Assembly: GCF_001433995.1 (NCBI RefSeq)
Contig: NZ_AZCX01000001.1
Span: 1 to 64,000 of the forward strand
DNA: 64,000 nucleotides
Direction: 5' to 3'
Origin: Secundilactobacillus kimchicus JCM 15530
GTDB taxonomy: Bacteria > Bacillota > Bacilli > Lactobacillales > Lactobacillaceae
A model generated the notes under the pieces. It had not been told where the DNA came from, made no database searches, and worked only from the letters and a program-made list of their open reading frames with translations. This document shows, in pieces, positions 1 to 9,092 of this stretch. Made by a program: the position numbers and the translations under genes. The first letter of the stretch is position 1; each line of letters starts with the position of its first letter.

Positions 1-29
1 ACGCGTGGGTTCGAGTCCCACATACCGCC
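1..29 (+). tRNA. tRNA-His (3' part only)
   Basis: Only the 3' end is in the window: a T arm (5-21) with a perfect 5-bp stem around TTCGAGT, then the 3' acceptor strand ATACCGC (22-28) and discriminator C29. A C at position 73 is the hallmark of tRNA-His, and the following Gln-Cys-Leu order matches the His-Gln-Cys-Leu order common in Firmicute tRNA clusters. The anticodon lies outside the window, so identity is inferred. Confidence 0.65.
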
Positions 30-38
30 CTTGATGAT

Positions 39-110
39 TGGGTTATAGCCAAGTGGTAAGGCAATGGACTTTGACTCCATCATGCGCTGGTTCGAATCCA
101 GCTAACCCAG
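39..110 (+). tRNA. tRNA-Gln (TTG)
   Basis: Cloverleaf with acceptor TGGGTTA (39-45) pairing TAACCCA (103-109), discriminator G110, and an anticodon loop holding TTG between the stems ATGGA and TCCAT. CCA is not encoded. It is the second member of the cluster, 9 nt after the preceding tRNA. Confidence 0.95.
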
Positions 111-138
111 TTGGAGCGATCCCATCTCAGTTTATTAT

Positions 139-209
<71 letters not shown>

Positions 210-261
210 TTCCCGTTTCGGGATGGACTTCCAACAAATCATCTGTTACTAATTGAATTAT

Positions 262-346
262 GCCGGAGTGGCGGAACTGGCAGACGCGCTGGACTCAAAA
301 TCCAGTGTCCGTTGAGGACGTGTGGGTTCGAACCCCACCTCCGGTA
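262..346 (+). tRNA. tRNA-Leu (CAA)
   Basis: Class II tRNA with a long variable arm (about 306-320). Acceptor GCCGGAG (262-268) pairs CTCCGGT (339-345), with discriminator A346. The anticodon stem CTGGA/TCCAG encloses loop CTCAAAA, giving anticodon CAA. It is the last tRNA of the cluster and is followed at once by a terminator. Confidence 0.96.
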
Positions 347-353
347 TCGATTG

Positions 354-383
354 AAATCTCTCAAGTATTGAGAGATTTTTTTT
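354..383 (+). terminator. Terminator of the tRNA cluster
   Basis: Perfect 11-bp stem AAATCTCTCAA / TTGAGAGATTT with a 3-nt loop and a run of T, directly after tRNA-Leu. Confidence 0.9.
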
Positions 384-394
384 GCATTAAATAC

Positions 395-423
395 TTGTCT
401 AGACCAATGAAGCGTGGTATACT
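395..423 (+). promoter_or_regulatory. SigA-type promoter
   Basis: TTGTCT (395-400), a 17-nt spacer and TATACT (418-423), followed by the ribosome site and start codon of the gene at 469. Confidence 0.7.
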
Positions 424-468
424 GCTCGGAGTTGACTGATACTGTTGGCACCCCCATTGGAGGCAAGC

Positions 469-882
469 ATGCAATACCACGACCCAACGATTGATCTGTT
501 AGTAGACTGCTTCATGAAAATTCCAGTCAAAGCAGACCCGTATTTGAAGCCCAAGGGCTACGTTGATATAAGTTTAACGATCCAAAATGCCACTATGCAA
601 GATTCATTAACATTGGTTAATCAAGATATTTCGAAGGCCAAAGGTTACTTGGTTAGAGAGGGCACTTGCGCTTTTAAAGTTGTTTATCACGGCATCGGAT
701 TGCAGGCAATCCACGGTTTTAAGATTAACAACGGTCGGTACACCTCGAAGTACACTTACGGGTACGACCATGGCGTCAGGTTAGCGAGTCGTGACGAATT
801 TTTGAGCCATCTCGAATCAGCAATTAAACACACGTTCCCAGTCAGACAGGGTGCATTTGTCTTTCCGGAATTGTTATTTTAA
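469..882 (+). CDS. Hypothetical protein, 137 aa
   Basis: I do not recognise this protein. It has no signal peptide, membrane segment or known catalytic motif. It is a mixed alpha/beta-looking soluble protein with an aromatic, Gly- and Tyr-rich stretch near residues 90-105 and a C-terminus FVFPELLF. I chose ATG 469 because GGAGG lies 5 nt upstream; an in-frame TTG at 445 precedes that ribosome site and would place it inside the gene. A good promoter (395-423) lies in front and a strong terminator behind, so it is a single-gene transcription unit between the tRNA cluster and a convergent gene. Base usage resembles its neighbours. Confidence 0.75.
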   Translation: MQYHDPTIDLLVDCFMKIPVKADPYLKPKGYVDISLTIQNATMQDSLTLVNQDISKAKGYLVREGTCAFKVVYHGIGLQAIHGFKINNGRYTSKYTYGYDHGVRLASRDEFLSHLESAIKHTFPVRQGAFVFPELLF

Positions 883-909
883 ACGGTTTAACTTTTGTTA
901 AACCATCTG

Positions 910-950
910 AAAAGCGCTTAATCGGTTAGCTAGCGATTAAGCGCTTTTTT
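910..950. terminator. Bidirectional terminator
   Basis: A 15-bp stem, AAAAGCGCTTAATCG / CGATTAAGCGCTTTT, with T runs on both strands. It sits between the convergent genes at 469-882 and 949-1350 and overlaps the stop end of the latter. Confidence 0.9.
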
Positions 951-1350
951 AGTCGTTATGAATTTTTCTCGACTGGGTTATCCTATCAGTAGGGTGATTT
1001 TCCAAAAAGTCACGAACCTGTTGCAGCACACTGGTGGAATCACCATGAAGCAAATCGGAATGCGGAATCAATAATGTGACTGCGCTCAGTTCAGACGCGA
1101 GATTGAGCTGTGGCACTATCTCTTCGTCAATTAAGAGCAATGATCTTGGTTCCAAGGCGGTAGGTCGGAAATGGCGCTCTAAAACGACATCAGCATCGAA
1201 ATCATTAACTTGCAACCAATTCGTTAACTGTTGGGTGAATCGCTGTAGTAATGCATTATCAACAATTGGATTGCCCGTTAAAGTTGGTTGTAGTTGGCCG
1301 CTCTGAATGTCACCGACGACTTTAATTTTTATCACACTTGAGGCCCCCAC
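949..1350 (-). CDS. Hypothetical protein, 133 aa
   Basis: I do not recognise the family. The protein is soluble and acidic, with no signal peptide and no membrane segments. The start is uncertain: GTG at 1350 opens the longest frame but has no clear ribosome site, and a second in-frame GTG at 1335 (giving MIKIKVVGD at the N-terminus) follows a G-rich stretch and may be the real start. The gene is monocistronic, with its 3' end in the shared terminator. The hydrophobic beta-like stretches VVLER, SLLLIDEE and AVTLLIPH suggest a small alpha/beta fold, but I would not assign a function. Confidence 0.6.
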   Translation of the reverse strand: MGASSVIKIKVVGDIQSGQLQPTLTGNPIVDNALLQRFTQQLTNWLQVNDFDADVVLERHFRPTALEPRSLLLIDEEIVPQLNLASELSAVTLLIPHSDLLHGDSTSVLQQVRDFLENHPTDRITQSRKIHND

Positions 1351-1429
1351 GAGTTGTTTTGAGTGCCATCTTAAGCTATTCGAAACCCCTGCGGGACAAA
1401 AGTCGGCGATGTTTTAAACTTTTTTAACC

Positions 1430-2155
1430 TTAACGGCTAATGATTAAAACGATGACTGTTAAAACGGTTGATAGTAGCGCTAACTGACTAGGGCGCCGCG
1501 CTTGTTTTAGCATGATAAATAACCAACCACCAATAATCAGCAATGTAACACTAGTTGCAATTAATGATCTGTGAGTGCTAATGAGCGTTATCAGACAACC
1601 AATTGTGCCGCCGATTTCAAGTTGAATCAGATAAGTGGCTGTAAAAAAGGGGGCCAGAAAGATAAAATACAAGCAGATGGGTAAGGCTAATGACACTAAA
1701 AAAATGACCGATACATATTGATGATCAATTAAGAAAAAGTTAGTCGCATTCAGCCCAAGTAAAACGGCAGTTGTTAGCAGGCCCCACTCATTGAAAAACC
1801 GACTTTTTAACCAGAACAGAAGAGCTAGATCAAGTAAGGTCAGACCCGTGAGCAGCGTCACGCTCAACGGCATTATAAGTAGCCCAACCAACCAACTAAC
1901 GCTAGTGGTGAGTAACCAAAGTTGACTAAGGCGGGATTGGGCTAGGACCGGTATTATTAATTGGTATAGTGTTCCGAAAATTAAAAAGTTACAAACAATC
2001 AACCACGTTATCTGGCTGATTCGGGGCGAATTGTAGGCGCTAAATTGAGTGCTGCTTGCATACAGTATTAGGCCAAATACCTGAAGGCCAGCAAATAAAG
2101 TGGTTTGCCAGGTTCTAACACTGTGAAACAGACGAGATAAAGTCGCTTTAAGCAT
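1430..2155 (-). CDS. Polytopic membrane protein of unknown function, 241 aa
   Basis: About seven hydrophobic segments can be counted from residue 20 to the C-terminus, so this is an integral membrane protein. I see no transporter signature, ATPase motif or protease motif. ATG 2155 is preferred because GAGG lies just upstream; GTG 2167 is also in frame but overlaps that ribosome site. It is transcribed divergently from metK with about 200 bp between them, which hold the metK promoter and riboswitch. Function unknown. Confidence 0.7.
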   Translation of the reverse strand: MLKATLSRLFHSVRTWQTTLFAGLQVFGLILYASSTQFSAYNSPRISQITWLIVCNFLIFGTLYQLIIPVLAQSRLSQLWLLTTSVSWLVGLLIMPLSVTLLTGLTLLDLALLFWLKSRFFNEWGLLTTAVLLGLNATNFFLIDHQYVSVIFLVSLALPICLYFIFLAPFFTATYLIQLEIGGTIGCLITLISTHRSLIATSVTLLIIGGWLFIMLKQARRPSQLALLSTVLTVIVLIISR

Positions 2156-2225
2156 AGTTTTCCTCACAATTTTTAGATAGTATAATCGTAAACTTAAAAC
2201 CGAAACTGGTCAACGAAAACAAAAT

Positions 2226-2255
2226 TTGCGTGTGAAAAAAAGCGCCAGTTATGTT
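2226..2255 (+). promoter_or_regulatory. Probable metK promoter
   Basis: TTGCGT (2226-2231), an 18-nt spacer and TATGTT (2250-2255), placed just upstream of the SMK-box leader. Moderate match to consensus. Confidence 0.5.
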
Positions 2256-2266
2256 AAGCTAGTTAG

Positions 2267-2344
2267 GTTATAAGTCTATTCCCGATAGGATTCACATTTT
2301 TGTGAAGCTGCCTTGTAACCGTCTAATATCAGAATTGGGGGAAT
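2267..2344 (+). promoter_or_regulatory. SMK-box (SAM-III) riboswitch of metK
   Basis: The leader has the hallmarks of the SMK box: GTTATAAG (2267-2274) pairs with CTTGTAAC (2312-2319), an inner hairpin with TTCACA / TGTGAA lies between them, and the ribosome site GGGGG (2337-2341) is placed to pair with ATTCCC (2278-2283 against 2339-2344). In this class S-adenosylmethionine stabilises pairing of the Shine-Dalgarno with the anti-Shine-Dalgarno and blocks translation. It is the standard metK control in Lactobacillales. Confidence 0.92.
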
Positions 2345-2350
2345 TTATTC

Positions 2351-3556
2351 ATGCAAGAAAAACACTTATTCACTTCAGAGTCAGTTTCTGAAGGGCATCC
2401 AGATAAGATTGCTGACCAAATCAGTGATGCGATTCTTGATGCCATGCTCGAGCAGGATCCAGATGCTCGGGTGGCCTGTGAAACATCTGTGACCACGGGA
2501 CTGGTTTTAGTATTTGGCGAAATCTCGACGAGCGCTTATGTCGATATTCAACACGTCGTTCGTGAAACCATCAAAGAAATCGGTTATACCGATGGTAAGT
2601 ACGGCTTTGATGGTGATAATTGTGCGGTGATGGTTGCGATTGACGAACAATCACCTGATATCGCTCAAGGGGTCGATGACTCACTTGAGACGCGCGAAGG
2701 CGACGCCGACCCGTTGGATCAAATTGGGGCCGGCGACCAAGGGTTAATGTTTGGCTATGCAATCGATGAAACGCCAGAGTTGATGCCACTCGCTATTTCC
2801 TTGTCTCATCGTTTGATGCGGCGAATTGCGGCGCTTCGAAAAGACCACGTCCTTGATTATTTAGGGCCCGATGCCAAGGCGGAAGTCACGGTTGAATATG
2901 ATGATGCCGGACATCCAAGTCGAATTGATACGGTTGTTCTCAGTACCCAACACGATGCTGAGGTTTCACTTGAGACGATTCGAAAAGACGTGATTGAGCA
3001 AGTCATTAAGGCTGTTATTCCGGCTGAGTTGCTCGATGATGCGACGCGGTATTTGATTAACCCAACCGGCCGTTTCGTCATTGGCGGTCCGCAAGGAGAT
3101 GCCGGTTTGACCGGCCGTAAGGTCATCGTCGATACTTACGGTGGTTATGCCCACCACGGCGGCGGGGCCTTTTCCGGAAAGGACGCCACAAAGGTGGACC
3201 GATCTGCTAGTTATGCGGCCCGGTATATTGCAAAAAACATTGTTGCTGCCGGTTTAGCTCACCAAGTTGAGGTCCAGTTAGCTTATGCTATTGGCGTCGC
3301 CGAACCTGTTTCGATTTCGATCAACACTTTCCAGACGAGCACTGTTTCCGAGAGTGATCTTATTAGCGCGGTTCGCAAAATCTTTGATTTGCGGCCTGCC
3401 GGGATTATCAAAATGTTGGATCTTAAACGACCAATTTACAAACAGACGGCTGCGTACGGTCACTTTGGTCGGACCGATATTGACTTACCGTGGGAACACA
3501 CGGATAAGGTTGGTGCGTTAAATGCAGCGTTGAATGTTGCCTCAAAACAAAACTAA
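2351..3556 (+). CDS. metK: S-adenosylmethionine synthetase
   Basis: Makes S-adenosylmethionine from methionine and ATP in the cytoplasm. At 401 aa it is full length for the family. The N-terminal [13 protein letters not shown] motif (residues 15-27) binds ATP and metal, the GAGDQG loop lies near residue 125, and the glycine-rich P-loop-like GGGAFSGKD motif lies near residue 272. ATG 2351 follows the GGGGG ribosome site with 9 nt spacing. Translation is expected to be turned off by its own product through the SMK box directly upstream. The gene is followed by its own terminator, so it is a single-gene unit. Confidence 0.98.
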   Translation: MQEKHLFTSESVSEGHPDKIADQISDAILDAMLEQDPDARVACETSVTTGLVLVFGEISTSAYVDIQHVVRETIKEIGYTDGKYGFDGDNCAVMVAIDEQSPDIAQGVDDSLETREGDADPLDQIGAGDQGLMFGYAIDETPELMPLAISLSHRLMRRIAALRKDHVLDYLGPDAKAEVTVEYDDAGHPSRIDTVVLSTQHDAEVSLETIRKDVIEQVIKAVIPAELLDDATRYLINPTGRFVIGGPQGDAGLTGRKVIVDTYGGYAHHGGGAFSGKDATKVDRSASYAARYIAKNIVAAGLAHQVEVQLAYAIGVAEPVSISINTFQTSTVSESDLISAVRKIFDLRPAGIIKMLDLKRPIYKQTAAYGHFGRTDIDLPWEHTDKVGALNAALNVASKQN

Positions 3557-3562
3557 TTAATA

Positions 3563-3594
3563 AATGACGGTCGCCTTGGTGATCGTCATTTTTT
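3563..3594 (+). terminator. metK terminator
   Basis: Hairpin AATGACGGTC / GATCGTCATT followed by TTTTTT, just after the metK stop codon. Confidence 0.88.
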
Positions 3595-3666
3595 CGGGCG
3601 AGAGTCGTTGTTGTACTCTTAATCCCACTGGGGGGACGGGCCAGTGGACTTATCAGGAGAAAACTC

Positions 3667-5133
3667 ATGTCCAATCGACAAACAAATGTATTACTTGTCA
3701 CAGTTGCTATCTTTATTGCGACCTTTATGTCGGCAATTGAAGGCACTATCGTTTCAACTGCAATGCCAACAATTGTTGGCGATCTGCAAGGCGTGTCATT
3801 AATGAATTGGGTCTTTTCAATCTTTTTGCTGACCAATGCAATTGCGACGCCACTTTACGGCAAGGTTGCAGATATGCTCGGTCGAAAGCGGGTCTTCTTG
3901 TTTGGCCTCACCGTTTTTGTCGCTGGGTCAGTTTTGTCTGGGCTCTCCACGAGCATGGCGAGTTTGATACTGTGGCGAGCGGTTCAGGGAATTGGTGCCG
4001 GTTCCATTATGCCAATTTCATTTACCATCATTGCGGATATTTACCCGGTTGAAAAGCGGGCAAAAGTAATGGGGTTTAACGGTTCAGCTTGGGGTATTGC
4101 CTCCATTGTCGCACCGTTACTTGGCGGTTTCATTGTCGATCACCTCACGTGGCACTGGATTTTTTTCATCAATCTGCCGGTAGGACTGTTAGCCTTTGCG
4201 ATGATTGCAATCTTTCTGAAGGAGACGCGTGTCCCTGGAAAGTTGGTGATTGACTGGCTGGGGAGCATTTTGCTGACCATTGGACTATTAGCGTTAATGT
4301 ACGGGTTTCAAGTGTTAGGCGAGGCGACCCCAAATTGGGCTATTTTCGCGCTTTGTTTGATCGTCGCCGTTTTAGCAATGACGGTGTTTATTTGGCATGA
4401 AAAACGCACAGCTAACCCGATTATTCCGCTTTTTCTATTTAGCAATCGAACGTTTGTGACGCAGAATTTAGTAGCTGCTGTTGTCAGTGGCTATCTGATG
4501 GGATTCGAAGTTTATCTGCCCACTTGGATGCAAGGATTACTCGGTTTACCCGCGTCAATGGCTGGGTTTGTCGTGACACCGAGTTCTATTTTATGGATTT
4601 TTGGGTCCTTTTTAGCTGGGCGGCTCATTGCAGAATGGTCGCCCAGGAAAATTATCAATTTTAGCCTGTTATTTATTCTAATTGGGAGCCTGGCGATGGC
4701 ACTGGTACCAGGCAATACCGCCTATTGGTGGTTCTATCCAATTGCCGCCATTAGCGGGGTCGGATTTGGGATTACCATTACGACGACAACGGTGACAGCG
4801 CAAAGCGAAGCGACGCCAGAGACAATCGGCGTCGCCACTTCTATCAACACTCTCGGTCGGACCCTTGGCCAAACGCTCATGATTTCTGTTTTTGGAATTG
4901 TGATGAACCAGTCAATGGCCCGCGGCGTTGCTCAAAACGGGCATGTCTCGATGGAAATGATGAATCAGCTCATTAATCCTAAAACGGCCGTTAACTTACC
5001 AAATTCTCTTGTACCGCAACTTCGCGATATTTTGTATTCAGGCCTCCACAGTATTTTTATTGGCGGTCTAGCGCTTATTTTAATCGCTTACATGGTCAAT
5101 GCTTTTGATCGGCGGCACAAGCTAGAAGACTGA
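3667..5133 (+). CDS. MFS drug exporter, DHA2 (EmrB/QacA) family
   Basis: A proton-driven multidrug exporter of the 14-helix DHA2 family, 488 aa, in the cytoplasmic membrane. Visible motifs are motif A (GKVADMLGRKR, residues 67-77) in the loop after helix 2, and the antiporter-type RAVQGIGAGSIMP segment (about residues 108-120) in helix 4. Fourteen hydrophobic segments fit the sequence. ATG 3667 follows an AGGAGA ribosome site. It stands between the metK terminator and the DUF960 gene, with no regulator next to it. The substrate cannot be read from the sequence; dyes, biocides or antibiotics are typical for the family. Confidence 0.9.
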   Translation: MSNRQTNVLLVTVAIFIATFMSAIEGTIVSTAMPTIVGDLQGVSLMNWVFSIFLLTNAIATPLYGKVADMLGRKRVFLFGLTVFVAGSVLSGLSTSMASLILWRAVQGIGAGSIMPISFTIIADIYPVEKRAKVMGFNGSAWGIASIVAPLLGGFIVDHLTWHWIFFINLPVGLLAFAMIAIFLKETRVPGKLVIDWLGSILLTIGLLALMYGFQVLGEATPNWAIFALCLIVAVLAMTVFIWHEKRTANPIIPLFLFSNRTFVTQNLVAAVVSGYLMGFEVYLPTWMQGLLGLPASMAGFVVTPSSILWIFGSFLAGRLIAEWSPRKIINFSLLFILIGSLAMALVPGNTAYWWFYPIAAISGVGFGITITTTTVTAQSEATPETIGVATSINTLGRTLGQTLMISVFGIVMNQSMARGVAQNGHVSMEMMNQLINPKTAVNLPNSLVPQLRDILYSGLHSIFIGGLALILIAYMVNAFDRRHKLED

Positions 5134-5192
5134 CGAATGTAACGTCTTGCGGTATACTTAGAAGTAGGAATTTTGAAAGTGGGGCGGTTAAA

Positions 5193-5501
5193 ATATTTGA
5201 TCAAAATCGGCAGCGTTATGCAAGTTATGGTGTGGTTAATTCACTTCCCGGCGAAATGATTGATCAGGTTTGGTTCATTATTGATAACGATCTGCAAGGC
5301 GTTTTTCCTTTAGCCAAAACCCTCACGTTTAAGTTAGTCAATGACAACAACCGGGTACGGTATAACTATTACGAAAACGAGTCGTTAGTGGCTAGTTTCG
5401 ACACACCGTTTCCGTATTCTTCAGAAATTCCCGAAGATGTGTGGGCCTATGACGACGGTGAATCTCAGCTGATTTTATTACCAGCAGAGTCAATGCAATA
5501 A
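5193..5501 (+). CDS. DUF960 family protein, probable ATA start
   Basis: Reading in frame from ATA 5193 gives a DUF960-like protein of 102 aa, with N-terminal FDQNRQRYASYGV and C-terminal VWAYDDGESQLILLP. The first ordinary in-frame start is GTG 5232, but it would remove the conserved RY-x-S-x-G segment, and no ATG, GTG or TTG lies in frame between 5151 and 5232. A -10-like TATACT (5153-5158) and GGGGCGG (5181-5187) sit at the right distance for initiation at 5193. DUF960 proteins are small, cytoplasmic and of unknown function in Firmicutes. The conservative start would be 5232. Confidence 0.7.
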   Translation: MFDQNRQRYASYGVVNSLPGEMIDQVWFIIDNDLQGVFPLAKTLTFKLVNDNNRVRYNYYENESLVASFDTPFPYSSEIPEDVWAYDDGESQLILLPAESMQ

Positions 5502-5548
5502 AAAACAATCAGTCTGTGAACGTTTGTCCGCAGGCTGATTGTTTTTTA
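5500..5548. terminator. Bidirectional terminator
   Basis: Stem AAAAACAATCAGTCTG / CAGGCTGATTGTTTTTT between the convergent DUF960 and mnmM genes; T runs on both strands. It overlaps the 3' end of mnmM. Confidence 0.9.
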
Positions 5549-6112
5549 TTTCCGCTCAACTGCTAAGAGAAAAGGCGGCTCGTGAATTTGATTGATAAAA
5601 GCATACTGCAAGACGTTGTAGGTTTGCTGATCCAAGGCTTTCACCGCGGTAAGTAGGGCATCTTGCTCTAAGCGACCAGCAGGATGACCCGGGTAAACGA
5701 CTACGACGACGAGACCGCCCCGGCGAAGTAGGTTGATCGCTTGCTTAACGGCCTCAAGCGTCGTTTTGGATTGAGTTGTGAGTTGTTTGTCTCCGCCTGG
5801 TAGGTAGCCTAAATTAAAGATGGCGCCACCAATTTGCTGGTCGGCTGTTAAGTGGTTTTTGAGGTGCTCATGGCCGTCGTTTATAAGAGTGACCTGCCGC
5901 GTTTGGCCAGTTAGGACAAGTTGTGTTTCGGTGGCTTTGAGGGCTTCTTTTTGAATATCAAACCCTAAAACCCGGCCAGATGGGCCAACTAGGGTCGCTA
6001 AAAAGATTGTATCATGGCCGTTACCGACCGTTGCGTCAACGACGGTTTCACCTGGGCCGACTGCTTGTTTCAATAAGGCGTGTGCGTAGGTTAGTACTGA
6101 ATTTAAAGCCAT
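5546..6112 (-). CDS. mnmM: tRNA (mnm5s2U34) methyltransferase MnmM (YtqB family)
   Basis: Class I SAM-dependent methyltransferase of 188 aa, the usual length for YtqB/MnmM. Motif I is VVDATVGNGHDT (residues 24-35), followed by an acidic residue in GFDIQ at the end of strand 2, and a conserved FNLGYLPGGDK segment near residue 100. In Gram-positive bacteria lacking MnmC the family finishes the wobble-uridine modification of tRNAs for Lys, Glu, Gln and others by methylating nm5s2U. ATG 6112 has a ribosome site (AGGAGGG) upstream. The gene is divergent from leuS and converges on the DUF960 gene. Confidence 0.85.
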   Translation of the reverse strand: MALNSVLTYAHALLKQAVGPGETVVDATVGNGHDTIFLATLVGPSGRVLGFDIQKEALKATETQLVLTGQTRQVTLINDGHEHLKNHLTADQQIGGAIFNLGYLPGGDKQLTTQSKTTLEAVKQAINLLRRGGLVVVVVYPGHPAGRLEQDALLTAVKALDQQTYNVLQYAFINQIHEPPFLLAVERK

Positions 6113-6172
6113 TAAATCCCTCCTTCAGTTCTTTCTATTAGTATAACAAATTATAGCAAAGGCATTGGTATC

Positions 6173-6201
6173 TTGCATTTTGCTGCGAGCTTTGGTAGCA
6201 T
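6173..6201 (+). promoter_or_regulatory. leuS promoter
   Basis: TTGCAT (6173-6178), a 17-nt spacer and TAGCAT (6196-6201), just upstream of the T-box leader. Confidence 0.65.
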
Positions 6202-6207
6202 AGAGAC

Positions 6208-6455
6208 ACTTGAATCTATTAAAGACTGATGAGGACTATTAGAAGCGATTCTTTGATGCAGAAAGCGAGTGGTTGCTGGAAACTCGCCAAAGGATGATTC
6301 GAACTCGTCTCGGAGTTTTCCTAGCCGAATTTGAGTAAGTTAGGGCGTGTGTTTCGCGTTACGAAATAATTGAGGGCCCAGTTAATTGGGAACAATAGGT
6401 GGTACCGCGGAATTTCCGTCCTATAAAAAACCAGTGGTTTTTTATAGGTTTTTTT
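6208..6455 (+). promoter_or_regulatory. T-box leader of leuS
   Basis: The leader of about 250 nt carries the T-box core AACAATAGGTGGTACCGCG (6391-6409), whose TGGT pairs with the ACCA end of uncharged tRNA. A GATGAGGAC segment (6228-6236) marks the base of stem I. CTC at 6304-6306 is the best candidate leucine specifier codon. The terminator CCTATAAAAAACCA / GGTTTTTTATAGG plus T run (6420-6455) competes with the antiterminator. Uncharged tRNA-Leu should promote readthrough into leuS. Confidence 0.92.
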
Positions 6456-6495
6456 AGTTTTCAGGCAGTTTTTTATTTGAAAGGGAGCGTTTTGT

Positions 6496-8916
6496 TTGGC
6501 CTACAACCACGACGTCATTGAGCGAAAATGGCAACATTATTGGAAAGAAAATAAGACTTTTAAGACCTACGATGATTCATCCAAGCCGAAGTATTATGCC
6601 TTGGACATGTTTCCATATCCTTCAGGTCAAGGCTTACACGTAGGTCATCCGGAAGGCTACACAGCCACCGATATTGTTTCCCGGATGAAACGGATGCAGG
6701 GCTACAATGTTTTACACCCAATGGGTTGGGACGCTTTCGGCTTGCCGGCCGAACAGTACGCGCTTAAAACCGGCCATAACCCACGGGACTTTACTGCCCA
6801 AAACATCAAAAACTTTAAGCGCCAAATTCGGTCGCTTGGATTTTCATACGACTGGGACCGGGAAGTGAATACGACCGACCCAATGTATTACAAGTGGACA
6901 CAATGGATTTTTGAAAAACTTTACGAAAAAGGGTTGGCCTATGAAGACGAAATTATGGTTAATTGGGCGCCTGATTTCATGGGTGGGACCGTTGTGGCGA
7001 ACGAAGAAGTCATTGACGGCAAAACCGAACGGGGCGGCTATCCCGTCTACCGGGTTCCAATGCGGCAATGGGTTTTAAAGATCACCGCTTACGCTGACCG
7101 TTTGATTGATGACTTAGATGATTTGGATTGGCCGGAAAGTATTAAGGAACAACAACGAAACTGGATTGGCCGGTCTGAAGGCGCTAGCGTCTTCTTCAAG
7201 GTTGCGGGGCACGATGACAAACAAATCGAAGTGTTCACGACCCGACCAGATACTTTATTTGGGGCTTCTTACATGGTTTTGGCGCCAGAACATGAGTTGG
7301 TTGATGAAATCACAACGCCAGCCCAAAAAGCGGCAATTGACGCTTACAAGAAGGAAATTGAAAGTCGCTCTGACCTTGAACGAACCGACTTAAATAAAGA
7401 TAAAAGTGGGGTCTTCACGGGCGCTTATGGGATTAACCCAATTAATGGCGAACAAATTCCCATTTGGATTGGTGACTATGTTCTGGCTTCTTACGGGACG
7501 GGGGCCATCATGGCCGTTCCAGCCCATGATGATCGAGATTACGAGTTTGCTAAGAAGTTTGAACTGCCAATCAAGCCTGTAATTGAAGGTGGCGATACAA
7601 CTCAAGAAGCCTACACGGGCGATGGGGTCCACATTAATTCCGACTTTCTGAACGGCATGGACAAGAAGACAGCGATTAAAGCGGCCATTGATTGGTTGGA
7701 AGCTCATCACGCCGGCCAAAAGAAGGTTAATTACCGGTTGAGAGACTGGATTTTCTCACGGCAACGGTACTGGGGCGAACCAATTCCTGTTATTCACTGG
7801 GAAGACGGAGAAACAACCTTGGTTCCCGAATCAGAATTGCCGCTTCGACTACCAGCTGCTAAGCAACTTGAACCTTCTGGTACCGGTGAAAGCCCATTAG
7901 CCAACCTTGATGATTGGGTCAACGTGGTTGATGAAAATGGTCGGAAAGGGAAGCGTGAAACGAACACAATGCCGCAGTGGGCCGGGAGTTCGTGGTACTT
8001 CTTACGCTACATCGACCCGCACAACGAAAATGTAGTGGCTGATCCCGAAAAGTTAAAATACTGGATGCCAGTTGACCTTTATATTGGTGGGGCCGAGCAT
8101 GCCGTATTGCACTTGCTGTACGCCCGTTTCTGGCACAAATTCTTGTATGATATCGGTGTCGTGCCAACGAAGGAACCCTTCCAAAAATTGGTCAACCAAG
8201 GGATGATTCTAGGGACTAACCACGAGAAGATGTCGAAGTCGAAGGGCAACGTTATTAACCCGGATGAAATTGTAGAGGCCTACGGGGCGGATACTTTGCG
8301 GGTTTACGAAATGTTTATGGGCCCGTTAGATGCTTCAAAACCTTGGAGTACCGAGGGAATTGCCGGTGCCCATCGCTGGTTAGACCGCGTTTGGCGGTTA
8401 ATGATCGATGATAATAATCACCTACGTGACCGGGTCACGACCTTTAACGATGGTCAGCTCGATTTGATTTATAATCAAACCGTTAAAACCGTGACTGAAG
8501 ATTTGACAGCTTTGCGGTTTAACGTGGCCATTTCGCAAATGATGGTCTTTGTCAACGAAGCATTTAAAGCAGATAGTTTGCCACTTGTGTACATGGAAGG
8601 GCTCGTGAAGATGCTAGCCCCTATCGCGCCGCACATTACTGAAGAACTCTGGTCATTGTTAGGGCATGATTCAACAATTGCTTACGCTCAATGGCCAACC
8701 TTTGACGAATCTAAGCTCGTAGTGGACTCAGTTGAATTGGCTGTGCAAGTTAACGGTAAGGTTCGCGCTCACATTAAGGTGGCGACGGACGCCGAAGAGG
8801 ATGCTATTAAAGAACAAGCCTTGGCTGACGAGGTCATTAAGAGTTATGTTGAGGGTCATGACATTAAAAAAGTGATCGTGGTACCAAAGAAAATTGTTAA
8901 TATCGTGGCCAAATAA
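6496..8916 (+). CDS. leuS: Leucyl-tRNA synthetase
   Basis: Charges tRNA-Leu with leucine. At 806 aa it is full length for the bacterial enzyme. The class I signatures are visible: the HIGH-like motif HVGH in [12 protein letters not shown] near residue 48, and KMSKSKGN near residue 578. The CP1 editing domain is present, with the T-rich [11 protein letters not shown] segment (about residues 248-258). The start is TTG 6496, preceded by AAGGGAG at 6481; the N-terminal [12 protein letters not shown] is typical. Expression is controlled by the T-box upstream. A terminator follows, so it is monocistronic. Confidence 0.98.
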   Translation: MAYNHDVIERKWQHYWKENKTFKTYDDSSKPKYYALDMFPYPSGQGLHVGHPEGYTATDIVSRMKRMQGYNVLHPMGWDAFGLPAEQYALKTGHNPRDFTAQNIKNFKRQIRSLGFSYDWDREVNTTDPMYYKWTQWIFEKLYEKGLAYEDEIMVNWAPDFMGGTVVANEEVIDGKTERGGYPVYRVPMRQWVLKITAYADRLIDDLDDLDWPESIKEQQRNWIGRSEGASVFFKVAGHDDKQIEVFTTRPDTLFGASYMVLAPEHELVDEITTPAQKAAIDAYKKEIESRSDLERTDLNKDKSGVFTGAYGINPINGEQIPIWIGDYVLASYGTGAIMAVPAHDDRDYEFAKKFELPIKPVIEGGDTTQEAYTGDGVHINSDFLNGMDKKTAIKAAIDWLEAHHAGQKKVNYRLRDWIFSRQRYWGEPIPVIHWEDGETTLVPESELPLRLPAAKQLEPSGTGESPLANLDDWVNVVDENGRKGKRETNTMPQWAGSSWYFLRYIDPHNENVVADPEKLKYWMPVDLYIGGAEHAVLHLLYARFWHKFLYDIGVVPTKEPFQKLVNQGMILGTNHEKMSKSKGNVINPDEIVEAYGADTLRVYEMFMGPLDASKPWSTEGIAGAHRWLDRVWRLMIDDNNHLRDRVTTFNDGQLDLIYNQTVKTVTEDLTALRFNVAISQMMVFVNEAFKADSLPLVYMEGLVKMLAPIAPHITEELWSLLGHDSTIAYAQWPTFDESKLVVDSVELAVQVNGKVRAHIKVATDAEEDAIKEQALADEVIKSYVEGHDIKKVIVVPKKIVNIVAK

Positions 8917-8945
8917 CCCACGACAGAGTTTCGAGTACCAGGTAG

Positions 8946-8974
8946 GAGTCGACTTTAAGTCGGCTCTTTTTTTT
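8946..8974 (+). terminator. leuS terminator
   Basis: GAGTCGACTT / AAGTCGGCTC hairpin and a T run. Confidence 0.88.
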
Positions 8975-8982
8975 ATATTATT

Positions 8983-9023
8983 AAATACGAACATTGATTA
9001 GTTGATATAACCAAATAGTTCTG
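8983..9023 (+). promoter_or_regulatory. Paired PurBoxes (PurR operator)
   Basis: AAATACGAACATT (8983-8995) and, inverted, AAATAGTTCTG (9013-9023) resemble the Gram-positive PurBox (A-rich, CCGAAC, T/A) in the head-to-head pairing seen at Bacillus pur operators. They lie directly upstream of the pur promoter. Each has one or two mismatches to the core, so the call is by pattern and position. Confidence 0.6.
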
Positions 9024-9030
9024 TTTTAAG

Positions 9031-9059
9031 TTGACAATTGACGCTTAGCTTGGTACCCT
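9031..9059 (+). promoter_or_regulatory. pur operon promoter
   Basis: A perfect -35 TTGACA (9031-9036), a 17-nt spacer and a weak -10 TACCCT (9054-9059), upstream of purE. No other promoter was seen inside the 11-kb operon. Confidence 0.6.
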
Positions 9060-9092
9060 CAAGGTAATCTAATGGATGGGAGATAGTCCTTC

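Noticed and set aside
239-487. 82-codon frame on the minus strand across tRNA-Leu and its terminator
   Set aside because: It is the antisense of a tRNA and a terminator; no ribosome site.
7919-8167. Minus-strand frame inside leuS
   Set aside because: Shadow of a clear gene in another frame; the product has no family pattern.
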